Below, one piece after another: positions 6,170 to 6,399 of a stretch of 6,399 bases of DNA (within the stretch, counting starts at the first letter, position 1; each line of letters starts with the position of its first letter). The DNA lies in contig CABUTY010000080.1 in the NCBI GenBank assembly GCA_902494595.1, forward strand, positions 1 to 6,399, read 5' to 3'. The DNA is from an uncultured Porphyromonadaceae bacterium. Lineage in GTDB: Bacteria; Bacteroidota; Bacteroidia; Bacteroidales; Muribaculaceae. Under the pieces are notes generated by a model that worked only from the letters and a program-made list of their open reading frames with translations, was not told the DNA's origin and searched no databases. Both the position numbers and the translations under genes were made by a program.

Positions 6170-6399
6170 TCAAGCTGTAATTAGGGTTATACAATCCGGT
6201 AGTTGCCCATCTTCGCCGACAATCTTCACATTGCTTACGAAGCCGTCGGCGCAGGCCTCGAATATAAGCCGCGCATCCTCGGAGGCAAAGCGGGCATAAA
6301 CCATGGTCCGGGGATAAATAAGAGCAATCGTGAGAGCCAGCTCGCCATTACCCGAGGCAGCATCCACGCATATGGCGGCATTCTCTCCAAGGCTTTCTA
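6170..6399 (-). CDS. C-terminal fragment of a minus-strand gene, possibly SAM-methyltransferase-like (5' end outside window)
   Basis: The frame is open from the right edge to the TGA at 6172-6170, giving 76 complete codons. The only possible start inside, a GTG at 6367, is more likely an internal Val, because the residues before it (ENAAIC) continue the same strand-like segment. AAICVDAASGNGELALTIALIYP looks like beta-1 and the glycine loop of a class I SAM-methyltransferase in its D-x-x-x-G-x-G pattern, and LPDCITLI near the end could be beta-4. However, only about 55 residues follow the loop, too few for a full methyltransferase fold, so this would be a shortened or degenerate terminal domain. 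One candidate parent is the large MMPL transporter/acyltransferase/methyltransferase fusion known in Bacteroidetes, but nothing in the window confirms that. The gene stops 6 bp before the esterase start, suggesting an operon. Confidence 0.6.
   Translation of the reverse strand, partial: ESLGENAAICVDAASGNGELALTIALIYPRTMVYARFASEDARLIFEACADGFVSNVKIVGEDGQLPDCITLITA

Noticed and set aside
5732..6184. 150-codon plus-strand frame opposite the esterase N-terminus, and others at 5288-5698 and 5425-5784
   Set aside because: They are antisense to a well-supported esterase with a signal peptide and catalytic triad, and have no recognisable motif.

Overview
The window looks like part of a Bacteroidales chromosome, possibly from the Muribaculaceae or a related gut lineage. 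Four things suggest this: a near-perfect Bacteroidetes-type promoter (TTTG, 19 bp, TAATTTTG) in front of the glycosyltransferase gene; A-rich leaders without Shine-Dalgarno sequences before the start codons; a periplasmic CE1-type esterase with an N-terminal CBM48-like domain; and an iron-type superoxide dismutase close to that of Bacteroides. The family placement is a guess, the order is a fairly safe inference. No RNA genes, CRISPR arrays, insertion sequences or prophage genes were seen.

Left part (1-2943, + strand): two tandem paralogous genes encode phospholipase B-like (PLBD/LAMA-type) Ntn hydrolases. The first is cut by the left window edge; the second is complete (543 aa). Both keep a candidate nucleophile Cys followed at +16 by His in a TH[TN]SW motif. 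From that Cys to the C-terminus both proteins are exactly 327 residues long, whereas the segment just before the Cys differs by 11 residues. This is what a pair of self-processing hydrolases with a dispensable pre-cleavage linker would look like. The complete copy has no visible signal peptide, unlike the lysosomal or secreted eukaryotic relatives. This pair is the most unusual content of the window.

Middle (2957-4300): a GT4-type glycosyltransferase on the minus strand converges on the second hydrolase gene with a 13-bp gap. Its divergent upstream region, shared with sodB, holds the promoter, a 23-bp direct repeat in two copies (period 29 bp) and a small dyad in front of sodB.

Right part (4301-6399): sodB (+) overlaps the 3' end of a minus-strand esterase gene by 18 bp. 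The esterase starts only 6 bp after the stop of another minus-strand gene that enters from the right edge, so the two are probably co-transcribed. The visible C-terminal piece of that gene resembles the first half of a class I SAM-methyltransferase fold, but this is weak.

The genes do not form one obvious pathway. A carbohydrate or phenolic-ester hydrolase, a surface-glycan glycosyltransferase, an oxidative-stress enzyme and two putative amidase/lipase-type Ntn hydrolases fit the general life of a glycan-using gut anaerobe.
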